The notes: generated by a model from the letters alone, not told the origin. A stretch of DNA of 5,947 bases from Anaerolineae bacterium (GCA_015486895.1 WFQT01000123.1:1-5947); one strand, 5' to 3'; positions 1-5,855 are shown, counted from the stretch's first letter. A program made the numbers and translations.

Positions 1-551
1 CATCTCCTCAAGACCCACTCCGCCACAGTAAGAGCGCACGATCGCGCGCCCCTACGATTAGACAAAACACGAAAATAGGAATTATGGAGGTGCGAGCTAA
101 CGCCCGCGCCTGTCCCGCAAAAACCTAACCTGGACAAACCAGAACCAAAAACCTGATGCGGAGACGCCTTAATTGAGGAGCCATTAGCCGGTGGCCGACA
201 GCCGTTAGTACGCACACGAACGTTGTAATCGCTATCGGCATGGCTACCGGCTACCGGCTATCTCTGCGTCAAGTTCGTTTCTGCATATCCGCGTCAATCT
301 TTTAGTGGCAGCAAAAGCTACCTTGCCGGCCTTTTTTCGTGCTGAACAGGCCTGTTTTCCCGGGGAAATTGCCGTTTCGCACCCTTTTATCTCCGCTTTT
401 CATACTCATTCCCAGAGAGAAGTTGTCTCATATATGTCGGCACAGAGGCATATTTCATGCAAATCCATTCCGCCGGTGGCTGGTAAGATTGTTGAGGAGC
501 AGCGTGAATAGTAAGCCGTGTCGTTACCATGTGCCATCTGTTGGGTAGGGC
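1..551. other. Gene-free stretch
   Basis: I see no supportable gene here. Short open frames on both strands (for example 305-511 plus and 406-717 minus) resemble no family, and their frames cross the repeat-like intergenic DNA. The stretch holds the heptamer/inverted repeat at 184-263. Around 264-302 are phrases such as CTGCGTCAAG and CCGCGTCAATC, of a kind often seen in bacterial intergenic repeats (from memory, not searched). Two AAAAACCT copies lie at 120-155. The LivM fragment ends at 552, and no hairpin with a T-run follows it. Confidence 0.6.
184..263. repeat. Heptanucleotide repeat cluster forming an imperfect inverted repeat
   Basis: Seven-base units built on GGCTA/AGCC occur in opposite orientations. 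TTAGCCG, GTGGCCG and ACAGCCG lie at 184-204. GCTATCG is at 231-237, and GCTACCG, GCTACCG and GCTATCT are at 243-263. The arms 185-203 and 242-260 are complementary at 16 of 19 positions, plus one G-T wobble, around a 38-base loop. The unit is closely related to the array at 5469-5517. Degenerate heptamer arrays of this kind are known from filamentous bacteria such as cyanobacteria; assigning this one to that class is inference. Confidence 0.6.
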
Positions 552-890
552 TTATTTTCGCCCGGTTAGGTGGGTCAGCGGTTGCAGCAACCGCCGCCAG
601 CCGGAACGCAACTCGTAGCGGCGCATTTGCCACGTGCCGACGATGCCATAGGGCAGAAACAATACTATCGCGATGTATGTAGCCCCTATAATAAAGCTGG
701 CACTGCCCCCAAACCATTTCTCTAAGTAAAACGTCATCAGCCTGAAGATGGCCGCCCCCACCAGCGCGCCGCTAAGTGTCCCAACCCCGCCGATAAGAAT
801 CATGAGCAATCCATTCACTGTGAAGGTCAGGCTGGCAATGGCCGGGCTAACAATGGGCTGGAACTGGGTGTGCAACACTCCTGCCACGCC
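552..890 (-). pseudogene. livM: LivM branched-chain amino acid ABC permease, C-terminal fragment
   Basis: LivM is one of two membrane permeases of the LivFGHM importer for leucine, isoleucine and valine. About 112 codons survive. They begin at GVAGVLHTQFQ, pass through SPAIASLTFTVNGLLM and the signature IGGVGTLSGALVGAAIF, and end with IVLFLPYGIVGTWQ and a basic tail before TAA at 552-554. Two hydrophobic segments are visible: the glycine-rich one around IGGVGTLSGALVG, and one at FIIGATYIAIVLFLPYG. A normal LivM is roughly 300-350 residues, so about two thirds is missing, including the start. The fragment is fused in frame upstream (junction about 882-893) to a thiolase piece. No LivH, LivF or LivG lies in the window. 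The family call is secure from the conserved C-terminus. The fragment cannot form a working permease alone. Confidence 0.85.
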
Positions 891-1115
891 GGCCGTGGCC
901 AGCGTGTCGGTGACGCGTTCGGTGGGCAGGGAGGTCATTTTCTCGATGCCGCCAACCAGGACGATATCGTAGAGCCCCGACGCGATGGCGATGATCCCCT
1001 CATGCAGGGCAACGCCGCTGCTGGCGCAGGCATCCTTGACCCGCGTGGCCGAGCGCGGTGTCAGGCCCACCCAGTCGGCCATGATGGGTACGGTGTGCCC
1101 TTTGTCAATTTTCGC
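891..1115 (-). pseudogene. Thiolase (acetyl-CoA acetyltransferase, SCP-x-like), internal fragment
   Basis: Thiolases cleave or form beta-ketoacyl-CoA in fatty acid metabolism. The minus frame, open from 1118, reads GHTVPIMADWVGLTPRSATR, then DACASSGVAL, then GLYDIVLVGGIEKMTSLPTE and RVTDTLATA. CASSG carries the nucleophilic cysteine of the family, and VGGIEKM is the following conserved strand. Only about 75 of the usual ~390 residues remain. The N-terminal region and the C-terminal catalytic His and Cys motifs are absent. Downstream the frame runs without a stop into the LivM fragment, giving a continuous 176-codon frame from ATG 1082 to 552. There is no clear ribosome binding site at ATG 1082, and MADWVGL is internal in relatives, so this is unlikely to be a native start. 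Family call strong; status as a broken fragment strong. Confidence 0.85.
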
Positions 1116-1200
1116 CCATCATGGGGCCAGTGATTTTCGGCAAAGCTGGGCCACTCCGGGCGGTGACGATGGCGACGCCGCGAGCGAGTTTCCCAGGCAT
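1105..1200 (-). pseudogene. Gene start fragment with strong RBS (SDR- or thiolase-like N-terminus)
   Basis: An ATG at 1200 is preceded by GGAGGAG (1204-1210), well spaced for translation, and lies 37 bases after the TGA that ends the acyl-CoA synthetase piece. This looks like a true operon gene start. It encodes only 31 residues, beginning MPGKLARGVAIVTARSG, before a TGA at 1105-1107. GKLxxxVAIVT resembles the first beta strand of short-chain dehydrogenases (usually GRVAIVTGAGSGIG). RGVAIV could equally be the N-terminus of the thiolase whose core lies just downstream, with an internal deletion between. The glycine-rich TGxxxGIG motif is missing, so no Rossmann function is possible. Identity is tentative; the gene-start reading is better supported than the family. 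Confidence 0.4.
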
Positions 1201-1203
1201 ATG

Positions 1204-1210
1204 CTCCTCC
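1204..1210 (-). promoter_or_regulatory. Shine-Dalgarno site of the fragment at 1200
   Basis: GGAGGAG on the minus strand, three bases from the ATG (five if GGAGG is taken as the core). It decides the start at 1200 over the upstream in-frame MEEH start. Confidence 0.5.
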
Positions 1211-1237
1211 ATTTTCGAATTGTATAATCGGACTTGC

Positions 1238-1390
1238 TCATCGATCACCCTTGCTACTCCGCCTGAAGGCTCCACGCGACCCTCCAAATTCCTCAACCAG
1301 TCTCTATTTATCCACCTTCCCCGCGCCGGTGAGCGGCAATGCATCCACGAAGATGATGGACTTCGGCACTTTGTAGTGGGCCAGGTGCAC
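1238..1390 (-). pseudogene. Acyl-CoA synthetase (AMP-forming, ANL family), C-terminal fragment
   Basis: Acyl-CoA ligases activate fatty or aryl acids to CoA thioesters through an acyl-adenylate. The minus strand reads HLAHYKVPKSIIFVDALPLT followed by GAGKVDK. This is the family's C-terminal A10 motif region, where the lysine of GKxxK acts in adenylation. Only about the last 30 of some 500-550 residues remain. The frame meets a TAG at 1304-1306 directly after GKVDK. The codons beyond it (RLVEEFGG) continue in the same frame to TGA at 1238-1240 and resemble the usual short tail, so the TAG may itself be a mutation. Upstream the fragment is joined in frame to the restriction-modification pseudogene at about 1388-1396. 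The family is clear; its small size rules out function. Confidence 0.8.
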
Positions 1391-1393
1391 GCG

Positions 1394-4051
1394 CAGGTAC
1401 TTGCCACCCCATTTGTCGCCAACATATTTGCCCGTTCCCATGTCGGTGGATTCCGAGCCTTCTTGCAACAGTTCGCCCGCTGTGACGGGATAGACACGGA
1501 AAGCGTCGGTTTTGCGGGAATCGTCCGCCTCTTCCATGTCCAGGAGGTTTTCACTGATCAGGACATCCTCGAAGGGCTTCTTGAAGGCAACAAAGCGGAC
1601 GATATGGTTATGAGGTACTTTACCCTGGCGCCGCGGTGCGCCGGCCACAGTGATGATGGTGTTGATGTCGGCACGGGCGAAAGAGCGTTTGGCGTGGTTG
1701 TCGACTACCAGATGCAAAGGGGCCTGCCGCAGGAAGAACGCCTGCAGCCAGGCGCCGTAACCCACGTCCAACCAGGAATTGGAGCAAATGAAGACATGCA
1801 CACCCTGCGGGTTAAGCAGGCGGAGAGAGCGAATATAAAAAACACGTACAGATCAGACCAACGGCTTGGTTTTCGGCCTTTCTTGAAGCGGTCGTGTTTA
1901 GCCGAATACTTTGGAAAATCCAGACGCACCATCTCCAGTAGAGCTTCGACATATTCGTCGGGTGTAAGTCGCCCGCTCGGATCGCTGAGATTCTCCCTCC
2001 GTACGTAAGGCGGGTTGCCGATGATAATGTCGAAACTGCCGCGATGGAAGAAGATTTCGGCAAATTCGATGCTCCAAATGAAGGGCCGTTCTTCTTGCAA
2101 GCTGCGTCTTTGCGCGTTCAACCCGGCAATTTCCCTTTGCAAACGTGCAATCTGGCCGGTGCGCTGCGCCATCAGCCGTTCCTGTTTGGCTATTTCAGCT
2201 CGCGCCACGTCCTCCAGGAAAGATTATGTGACCGCTTCCGGCGTTTGCAGCTTTCGAATTTCGCGCCTCCGTTCCTCGATTTCCGCATCTAAAATAGCGC
2301 GGAAGACCTCCAGTTCCTCATGTTCGATGGATTGGTCATTGTGGCTGCGGTTGTAGAAGAAGTCACGTTTTTTCTGCATCAGCAAGGTTATCTTGCGCTT
2401 GACGTTTGGCGGCAGGTTCGCATGGCCGTGCACAGGGAAGGTCTTGCCACCGATGCGCTGCACCAGGAAATCGCCGGTGCGCACTTTGAAGGTCAGGTTG
2501 GGCAAGAGGGGATCAAAAGAGTGCTGAAACTCGTCCGGCATGTCCACAAAGAGCACGAGCCACAAGCGAAGATGGTTGATCCAGACGGCCCAACGCTTTA
2601 CTTCCACGCCGTAGAGCGAGTTGGCGATGATGGCTTTTTTGCGTTCAAAAGGGGTTGGGACTTTGGCTTTCTCACCAGCGTGAAAATCGAGGCGGCCGAA
2701 CAGGTTTTCCAGGATTTGATCCAGCACTTTCAACATGCCGACTTCGAAAGCACCGGAGCCCGCGGCGGGATCACAGACGGTCACGTTTTGCAGTTTCTCG
2801 ATCAGCGTGCGAATTTCGGCAGGCGAAAAATCGCCCTGTTTCTGGTATTCGTCATACGCCTCGCCGCTACCAGCCTCCCGGAAAAAGAGGTGGTACAGGT
2901 CGCGCTTGTCGATTTGGGTACTCTGCTGCAGCCAGCGCACCAGGGCCAGGCGGCACATCAGGTCTACTTCCACCCGCGGCGTGTAGCCCGCACCCTGATC
3001 CATGTTGGTGATGCGCTCGAAAATGATGCCCAAGAATTCGGGGTTGAGTTCCAGTTCTTCGTCGTAAAGTTCGTTTTCTTCCACGGTGAAATTGTATTGG
3101 AAGAGAAAGTTGAAAAAATCGCCGATCAAGTCATCAGGTATCCATAGCGATTGATCGTCCACGCCTTGTTTGCGCTTGAAGAGCTCACCGTTCAGGTAAG
3201 GCGACATCTGCAACGCTTCCTGCGTCGCTTTGGAAAAGGGAGCATGACCGTAAGCCACTGGGCGCCCCGGCGCCGCGTTGAGCGCTTCGAAGAAAAGCGG
3301 CGCCAGCCATTCCTTGTAAAACCTGTCGGTTGCGGCCACTTCGTCGATATTCCTCCCAATAGTCCTGCAGGAAGCGGGCACTGTGGGCCAACCAGCCTTT
3401 CTTCTGCACAAAGCCGAGGAAGATGATGCGAATGACAAAGAGAAGGGCGAAGTCTTTCTGGAGATCGCCGTCGCTGGTATTCTTGACAGACGACGCAAGG
3501 GCATCGAATTGGGGCTCGAACTCTTTGTAGAATTCGTCGGAAACAGCTTCCAGGGAAAAAGTCTGCAGAATGCCGGCAAAGGTCGAGAAATTCGCACGCC
3601 GCATCTGCTGGAGGAAAGTTTTGTTGGGCAGCGCCGGATCGACGAAAAACGTGTAGCGCCGGAAAGCGCTAAATTTCCGCTGCGTGCCGTGATACGCGAT
3701 GGTGACGAGAGAAAGCCGAAAGTGCCCGCCGTCTCCATAGAACGCGAAAATGCCCGCGTTGTGATTTCCGTCCTTGAGAATGCGCTTCGCCAATTCATAT
3801 TGCTTGCGTTTGCTCGAGCGCCTGGCAAGTGCTCCCAGCACGTGGACAGCGGCTACCAGGACGGTACTGGTGTTGGCCAACTCGATGACGCCCAGTTGAC
3901 CGGCCGTGGCAAACGGCGACCCTTCCTGAATGAAGTCGCCCAGTTGCTGCGCAGCCGGACGAAAATCCGGCGCGATGCGGCGCAGAAGGTTCGTCAGTTT
4001 GTTGGGCTCGAAGCCCGCAATCAGATCTTTTATGATACCGCTGTTGTCCAT
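1394..4051 (-). pseudogene. Type IIG-like (Eco57I-class) restriction-modification protein, broken
   Basis: The intact family is a single large protein joining a nuclease-like N-terminus, an adenine-N6 methyltransferase and a C-terminal target-recognition domain; it modifies or cuts DNA. The start is ATG 4051, with AGGA nine bases upstream; GTG 4057 is too close to it. The N-terminal domain includes RRSSKRKQYELAKRIL (about residues 75-90) and a tract with FRRYTFFVDP and NKTFLQQM. SAM-binding motif I is CDPAAGSGAF (2746-2772, residue ~427), motif IV is IGNPPYVRREN (NPPY at 2005-2016, residue ~679), and NSWLDVGYGAWLQ follows. A heptad-rich stretch (RTGQIARLQREIAGL) precedes NPPY. Lesions: a frameshift between 3325 and 3352 (EEYRR then NIDEVAATDRFYKEW), an in-frame TAA at 2224-2226, a frameshift near the A6 run at 1837-1842, and loss of everything after VGDKWGGKYLR at ~1394. 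The recognition domain is gone. About 886 codons remain of an expected 1000 or more. Confidence 0.85.
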
Positions 4052-4126
4052 CCGCACCTATCCTGAGCTTCTTACTCATGTACGATCTTGGGTCGGGCTT
4101 GCAGGCATGAAATCACTTGTTTAGCT

Positions 4127-4150
4127 GCCCAACGTGGGCGTTAGCCGCCC
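4127..4150. repeat. Overlapping small palindromes upstream of the restriction gene
   Basis: GCCC-AACGT-GGGC (4127-4139) and GGGCG-TTAGC-CGCCC (4136-4150) share GGGC, so only one hairpin can form at a time. They lie about 75-100 bases before the restriction gene's ATG, and between it and the divergent integrase stub. An operator or a recombination-site relic is possible; nothing here decides. GGGCGTTAGC also occurs in reverse complement at 96-105. Confidence 0.35.
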
Positions 4151-4186
4151 CTGACTTTCCCAATTCCACCGCGTTTTTCAGTATAG

Positions 4187-4417
4187 CCCAAATTTTGCAA
4201 AAATCGCGGAGGTAGCATGTTGGCGCTGAAACGGCTTTTGGGGCACAGTACGCTCATGATGGTGGAACACTATGTGCACCTTGTCACCGATGATCTCCAG
4301 GAGTCCCATCAGCACGCGTCGCCTATTCGTTTTTTGGAGGACAATGATGGCAAGAACCGGGCACTTAGTGTTCCGGATGGCCCATTAGGAATGAATAGTA
4401 ACGAGCTCATGCAATAA
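4187..4417 (+). pseudogene. Tyrosine recombinase/integrase, C-terminal fragment
   Basis: Phage-type integrases cut and rejoin DNA through a tyrosine nucleophile, with an Arg-His-Arg-His tetrad for catalysis. The frame opens after TAG 4184-4186 and reads KFCKNRGGSMLALKRLLGHS, then TLMMVEHYVHLVTDDLQESH, then QHASPIRFL, to TAA 4415-4417. The LLGHS histidine and the HY tyrosine, about nine residues apart, are the expected last two catalytic positions. The HxLRH box, the first arginine and the whole core-binding domain are absent. The ATG at 4217 with GGAGG before it is probably chance, because relatives have coding sequence (NGGS...) at that place. FAK reads better in the adjacent frame just upstream, which suggests a further frameshift in the A-run at 4199-4203. 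The intact family is about 280-400 residues; about 76 codons remain here. Confidence 0.8.
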
Positions 4418-4447
4418 CATTTCTGATGTCCCGGTAACATAATGGTT

Positions 4448-4489
4448 GGGGATGCGGAGTGGTTGCAGTTATCTGCATCCCCTTTTTCT
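4448..4489 (+). terminator. Rho-independent terminator after the integrase stub
   Basis: GGGGATGC (4448-4455) pairs perfectly with GCATCCCC (4475-4482) and is followed at once by TTTTTCT (4483-4489). The 19-base loop contains a second possible stem, GCAG-TTAT-CTGC (4465-4476). The T-run lies on the plus-strand side only, so it stops rightward transcription from the integrase and shields the convergent toxin-antitoxin operon. Confidence 0.75.
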
Positions 4490-4497
4490 GCTGGAGT

Positions 4498-4566
4498 TCA
4501 TTTCGAAGTCACGCGAGTATCTGTTTTGGTACGCTCGAGTACCTCACGCAAAACCTCATTGATAAC
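4498..4566 (-). pseudogene. Untranslated 3' remainder of the antitoxin gene
   Basis: It is in frame with the antitoxin past its TAA. The 22 codons VINEVLREVLERTKTDTRVT-SK end at TGA 4498-4500. VINEVLREVLER matches the conserved helix (VNEALRxL) expected at this point in relatives. There is no start codon or ribosome binding site for separate translation. Confidence 0.65.
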
Positions 4567-4725
4567 TTAAGCATTAGGAAACGCTTTCGCAATATCAGGA
4601 TCAAGTATGACAATATTAGAGGACTCTCGGACTTGCGTAGCATATTTTCCGCGCACCATGGTACCGAAGTCTTCGCGATGATACTCTGGACGAAGTTCAT
4701 CAAAACCATTGTTAACCTTCTTCAT
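4567..4725 (-). CDS. Antitoxin partner of BrnT, truncated by a premature stop
   Basis: This gene should encode the antitoxin that binds and neutralises the BrnT-like toxin and represses the operon. The start is ATG 4725, preceded by AAAGGAG seven bases or less upstream, and it overlaps the toxin's end by 14 bases, so translation is probably coupled. It gives 52 residues, including DELRPEYHREDFGTMVRGKY, then SSNIVILDPDIAKAFPNA, then TAA at 4567-4569. In the same frame beyond the stop come VINEVLREVLERTKTDTRVT and SK, then TGA at 4498-4500. Together these match the ribbon-helix-helix-like pattern VVLDPDVAxxFPxxxxVNEALR of this antitoxin type, so the TAA replaces one codon (for example GAA, a one-base change) of a ~74-residue protein. 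What remains is the N-terminal part, which I would expect to contact the toxin; the predicted DNA-binding helix is lost. The family is not classical BrnA in sequence. Confidence 0.7.
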   Translation of the reverse strand: MKKVNNGFDELRPEYHREDFGTMVRGKYATQVRESSNIVILDPDIAKAFPNA

Positions 4726-4984
4726 AGAGTCTCCTTTCTGACCTAGTTGCCGGTCTCGCATTGATAATCCGAATCCTCTCATCTCGTTCGGTATGAGCAA
4801 ACACAAGCAAATGTCCAGTACTGGAAATGCCAAACGTGATATACCGTTCTTCGCCTACGGAATGATCTGGATCGTCACCGGTCAGGGATAAACCATCCAG
4901 GAACACCGTAGCCGCTTCGTCAAAAGACACCCCCTGCTTGCGTAAGTTTGTTCTTTCCTTCTTTGGATCCCATTCAAACAGCAT
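4712..4984 (-). CDS. brnT: BrnT-type ribonuclease toxin
   Basis: BrnT toxins are RelE-fold RNases of type II toxin-antitoxin modules; they arrest growth by cutting RNA when the antitoxin is lost. The 90-residue product has the family's usual length and landmarks: FEWDPKKERTNLRKQGVSFD at the N-terminus, EAATVFLDGLSL, DPDHSVGEERYITFGIS in the middle, GHLLVFAHTERDERIRIINA, and the C-terminal RPATRSERRLYEEG. The HSxxEER, RIRIINAR and ATxxERRxYEE blocks are the conserved parts. ATG 4984 has GGAG five bases upstream (minus strand). It is first in a two-gene operon, toxin before antitoxin as is usual for brnTA, and its last 14 bases overlap the antitoxin start. The gene is complete with no visible lesion, unlike every neighbour. 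Promoter at 5035-5063. Confidence 0.9.
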   Translation of the reverse strand: MLFEWDPKKERTNLRKQGVSFDEAATVFLDGLSLTGDDPDHSVGEERYITFGISSTGHLLVFAHTERDERIRIINARPATRSERRLYEEG

Positions 4985-5034
4985 CGTGACTCCAGATCAA
5001 TATGATAGTCTGTGCTGCGTAGGAATTTTATCTC

Positions 5035-5063
5035 ATTATAAACGTGATTCCGTCACTCATCAA
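5035..5063 (-). promoter_or_regulatory. Sigma70-type promoter of the toxin-antitoxin operon with internal palindrome
   Basis: On the minus strand TTGATG (5058-5063) and a consensus TATAAT (5035-5040) are separated by exactly 17 bases. Transcription should start near 5028, giving a leader of about 40 bases before ATG 4984. The spacer contains GTGA-CGGAA-TCAC (5044-5056), a small palindrome in the right place for an autoregulatory operator; that role is inference. Confidence 0.65.
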
Positions 5064-5118
5064 TTAGCATACAGTATTTAGCGTGGACTTCAATCAAGCC
5101 ACTTAACCGCAAATATAT

Positions 5119-5163
5119 GGCTCATAAACCGGTCGGTCCTCAGTTCGAAGCCGAGGGGGCCCA
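5119..5163 (+). other. 3' half of a tRNA (CAU anticodon), probable attachment-site remnant
   Basis: The sequence follows the tRNA plan from the anticodon loop to the discriminator base. Anticodon loop CTCATAA (5121-5127) is followed by one extra A, then ACCGG/CCGGT, a short variable loop ending GGTC, T-stem CTCAG (5139-5143), T-loop TTCGAAG (5144-5150), T-stem CCGAG (5151-5155; four of five pairs), GGGGCCC (5156-5162) in the acceptor position, and A5163. The T-loop has T54, T55, C56 and A58 in place, and segment lengths are correct. The 5' half is absent: upstream is AT-rich, and only GG of the anticodon stem remains. Integrases of the tyrosine family commonly use tRNA 3' halves as att sites, and an integrase stub lies about 700 bases to the left. 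A decayed tRNA-Met pseudogene is the alternative. Confidence 0.6.
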
Positions 5164-5397
5164 CTTTCTGCTGCCTCCCGCCCAGTTTTCTCAACATCGC
5201 AGATGGCAAAATAGAAGGAAACTCGTAACGACTTAGCCCAACTACTATAAATCATGACAACATCTGCAAGATCGCCCTACGGCGTCTGGCATGCAACCCG
5301 CGCAGGCCGGTTTCGCAATAGTTACAGCGATATCCTATATGTAAACAGCCTGCCGGCGGACAAGACCTCTCCCCAAAGCGTCGCTGCACTCCGCTTT

Positions 5398-5424
5398 GCC
5401 CCCTCTCCGAGCCAGCGAGGGGGC
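5398..5424. repeat. Intergenic palindrome
   Basis: GCCCCCTC (5398-5405) and GAGGGGGC (5417-5424) are a perfect 8-base inverted repeat around an 11-base loop. No T-run follows on either strand, so a terminator is not supported; it is more like a REP-type intergenic palindrome. Confidence 0.55.
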
Positions 5425-5434
5425 GAACAGTTGT

Positions 5435-5456
5435 TGCGGTGTGACTTCCAGTTACT
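5435..5456 (+). repeat. Direct repeat, copy 1
   Basis: The core TGCGGTGTGA, then C, TTCCAGT, TA and CT. It matches copy 2 (5645-5666) at 19 of 22 positions, with starts exactly 210 bases apart. The heptamer array lies between the copies. Confidence 0.6.
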
Positions 5457-5468
5457 CCAAGCCTTGGC

Positions 5469-5517
5469 GCTGATGGCTGACAGCTCACGGCTAACGGCTA
5501 ACGGCTCACAGCTGCCT
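5469..5517 (+). repeat. Heptanucleotide tandem array (seven units)
   Basis: Consecutive 7-base units without gaps: GCTGATG, GCTGACA, GCTCACG, GCTAACG, GCTAACG, GCTCACA, GCTGCCT. Every unit begins GCT, and the last four bases drift. A CGGCTAA follows at 5526-5532. It is related to the units at 184-263. Confidence 0.75.
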
Positions 5518-5583
5518 TTCCGTCACGGCTAAAGCCATACATCGGGACAATACTCACTTCGCCGGGCGTTGTCGAACGTCCCT

Positions 5584-5620
5584 CTGCGGAGACGCGTACC
5601 GCCGCGGTGCGCTGACGCAG
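5584..5620. repeat. Long imperfect palindrome
   Basis: The inner arms GCGTACCGC (5594-5602) and GCGGTGCGC (5604-5612) pair at 8 of 9 positions around one base. The outer arms CTGCG (5584-5588) and CGCAG (5616-5620) extend the symmetry. No T-run follows. Confidence 0.5.
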
Positions 5621-5644
5621 GCCGGCGCTCGGCCACAGACCCCA

Positions 5645-5666
5645 TGCGGTGTGATTTCCAGTCGCT
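5645..5666 (+). repeat. Direct repeat, copy 2
   Basis: TGCGGTGTGA, then T, TTCCAGT, CG and CT: the partner of 5435-5456, differing at three positions. Confidence 0.6.
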
Positions 5667-5855
5667 AAAAGCTCGACGCGATGTCGCAAGAGGCGCAAGG
5701 GAGCACCCGTTATTCAGCGCGCCAGCGTAGGGGCAAAACATCTTTCGCCCGGCTTCCCACAGCCCCGTTACACCGGTGCCGGCCGACACTTTCATCGTCC
5801 AGTATAGCGCGCCGGGGGTGGGTTGTCTATGGGGATTTTCCCTCATTCACGCCCA

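Noticed and set aside
1..3. Possible ATG of a minus-strand gene leaving the window
   Set aside because: The AGGAG directly abuts the ATG with no spacing, and no further sequence is available.
305..511. Plus-strand frame of 68 codons beginning with GTG
   Set aside because: No ribosome binding site, no recognisable family, and an overlapping frame of equal length in another phase.
1837..1842. Programmed frameshift at the A6 (T6 on the coding strand) run
   Set aside because: The gene has two other lesions and has lost its 3' end, so decay or a sequencing error is simpler than recoding.
1121..2008. Long plus-strand frame of 295 codons, and similar plus frames at 2320-3147 and 3383-4066
   Set aside because: They are antisense shadows of the restriction gene and ligase fragment; the minus strand carries recognisable motifs and these products do not.
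4127..4150. Possible integron attC site (GCCCAAC ... GTTAGCC)
   Set aside because: GTTAGCC breaks the GTTRRRY rule, the two cores are only six bases apart, and no 50-150 base folded arm is present.
4180..4185. TATACT as a -10 box for the restriction gene (minus strand)
   Set aside because: No -35-like hexamer at 16-18 bases, and it lies about 130 bases from the start codon.
4217..4417. A separate 66-codon gene starting at ATG 4217 with GGAGG upstream
   Set aside because: The frame is already recombinase-like before 4217 (KNRGGS), so the apparent RBS is coding sequence of the truncated integrase.
5469..5517. CRISPR-like or minisatellite array
   Set aside because: Units are seven bases with no spacers and no cas genes; a simple degenerate heptamer array explains it.
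5254..5532. Plus-strand frame of 92 codons
   Set aside because: It runs through the 5398-5424 palindrome, a direct-repeat copy and the heptamer array, and its product resembles no protein family.
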